Of a stretch of 64,000 nt of DNA, positions 63,948 through 64,000 are shown one piece after another. The notes beneath the pieces were generated by a model, which was given only the letters and a program-made list of their open reading frames with translations, was not told where the DNA came from and made no database searches. The DNA comes from Symbiodinium natans. Its lineage: Eukaryota > Sar > Dinophyceae > Suessiales > Symbiodiniaceae. Numbering within the stretch: the stretch's first letter is position 1; every line of letters starts with the position of its first letter. Location: NCBI GenBank assembly GCA_905221605.1, contig CAJNDS010002623.1:595501-659500 (forward strand), given 5' to 3'. The translations under genes and the position numbers were made by a program.

Positions 63948-64000
63948 CTCAAGGGGTTAGGATTAAAAAACAAACTAGGGTTTAAGGGCTTGGGGTTTAG

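Noticed and set aside
1-64000. Window as a true telomere or subtelomere
   Set aside because: Heptamers occur in short arrays in both orientations across all 64 kb between exons of conserved genes, so they are interstitial.
1-64000. Coccidian (Eimeria-like) origin, suggested by interspersed AAACCCT repeats
   Set aside because: No CAG-repeat coding tracts are seen, and GC donors, AG|G acceptors and an arginine-synthesis kinase fit a dinoflagellate better.

Overview
The window reads as nuclear DNA of a dinoflagellate. Four things in the sequence point there: the telomere-type heptamer TTTAGGG/CCCTAAA is scattered through the whole 64 kb; coding sequence is broken into very small exons (14 to about 110 bp); introns begin with GC about as often as GT; and acceptors are almost always AG followed by G. 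No long open reading frame is a normal gene. Most long frames are translated heptamer arrays. I do not name a species.

Both recognised genes are on the minus strand. Gene 1 is an N-acetyl-L-glutamate kinase (argB, arginine biosynthesis). Eighteen exons were rebuilt from 63947 down to 2898. They give 834 coding bases in one frame, ending in a stop codon; the 5' end lies beyond the right edge. The first three exons (amino-acid-kinase motif VVIKYGG and [11 protein letters not shown]) lie at 61.8-63.9 kb. The other fifteen lie at 2.9-16.2 kb.

Gene 2 sits inside the 45.6 kb argB intron, on the same strand. It starts at an ATG at 60251 and runs down to at least 25007, perhaps to a stop at 18322. 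Its exons look like a voltage-sensor cation channel with a cyclic-nucleotide-binding domain: a glutamine-rich N-terminal helix at 60.2 kb, transmembrane exons at 48.3-40.1 kb, an S5-to-S6 block at 40.2-36.0 kb whose phases join, a linker, a CNBD at 32-30 kb, and a long C-terminal tail. No canonical G[YF]G filter was seen in the S5-S6 block. Both genes are inferred by reading; no RNA evidence was available.

The non-exonic DNA has three layers: (1) heptamer arrays and variant arrays (CCCTAAG, CCCTGAA, CCCCTAAA, CCCTTAAA, TTTGGGG, CCCCAAAA); (2) at least six families of short inverted-repeat (foldback, MITE-like) elements, with several copies each; (3) microsatellites and homopolymers, including repeated T(n)G(n) junctions. 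Many exon islands are framed as (CCCTAAA)n - exon - (TTTAGGG)n. The start and end of the intron on each side are then complementary, which may help splicing.

Below 2.2 kb are a few exon-like islands of a possible further minus-strand gene. Several short unique stretches with ambiguous frames (10.7-11.4, 17.0-18.3, 21.2-22.4, 35.1-35.4, 49.9-50.3, 51.4-51.9 and 58.8-59.4 kb) are described but not assigned.
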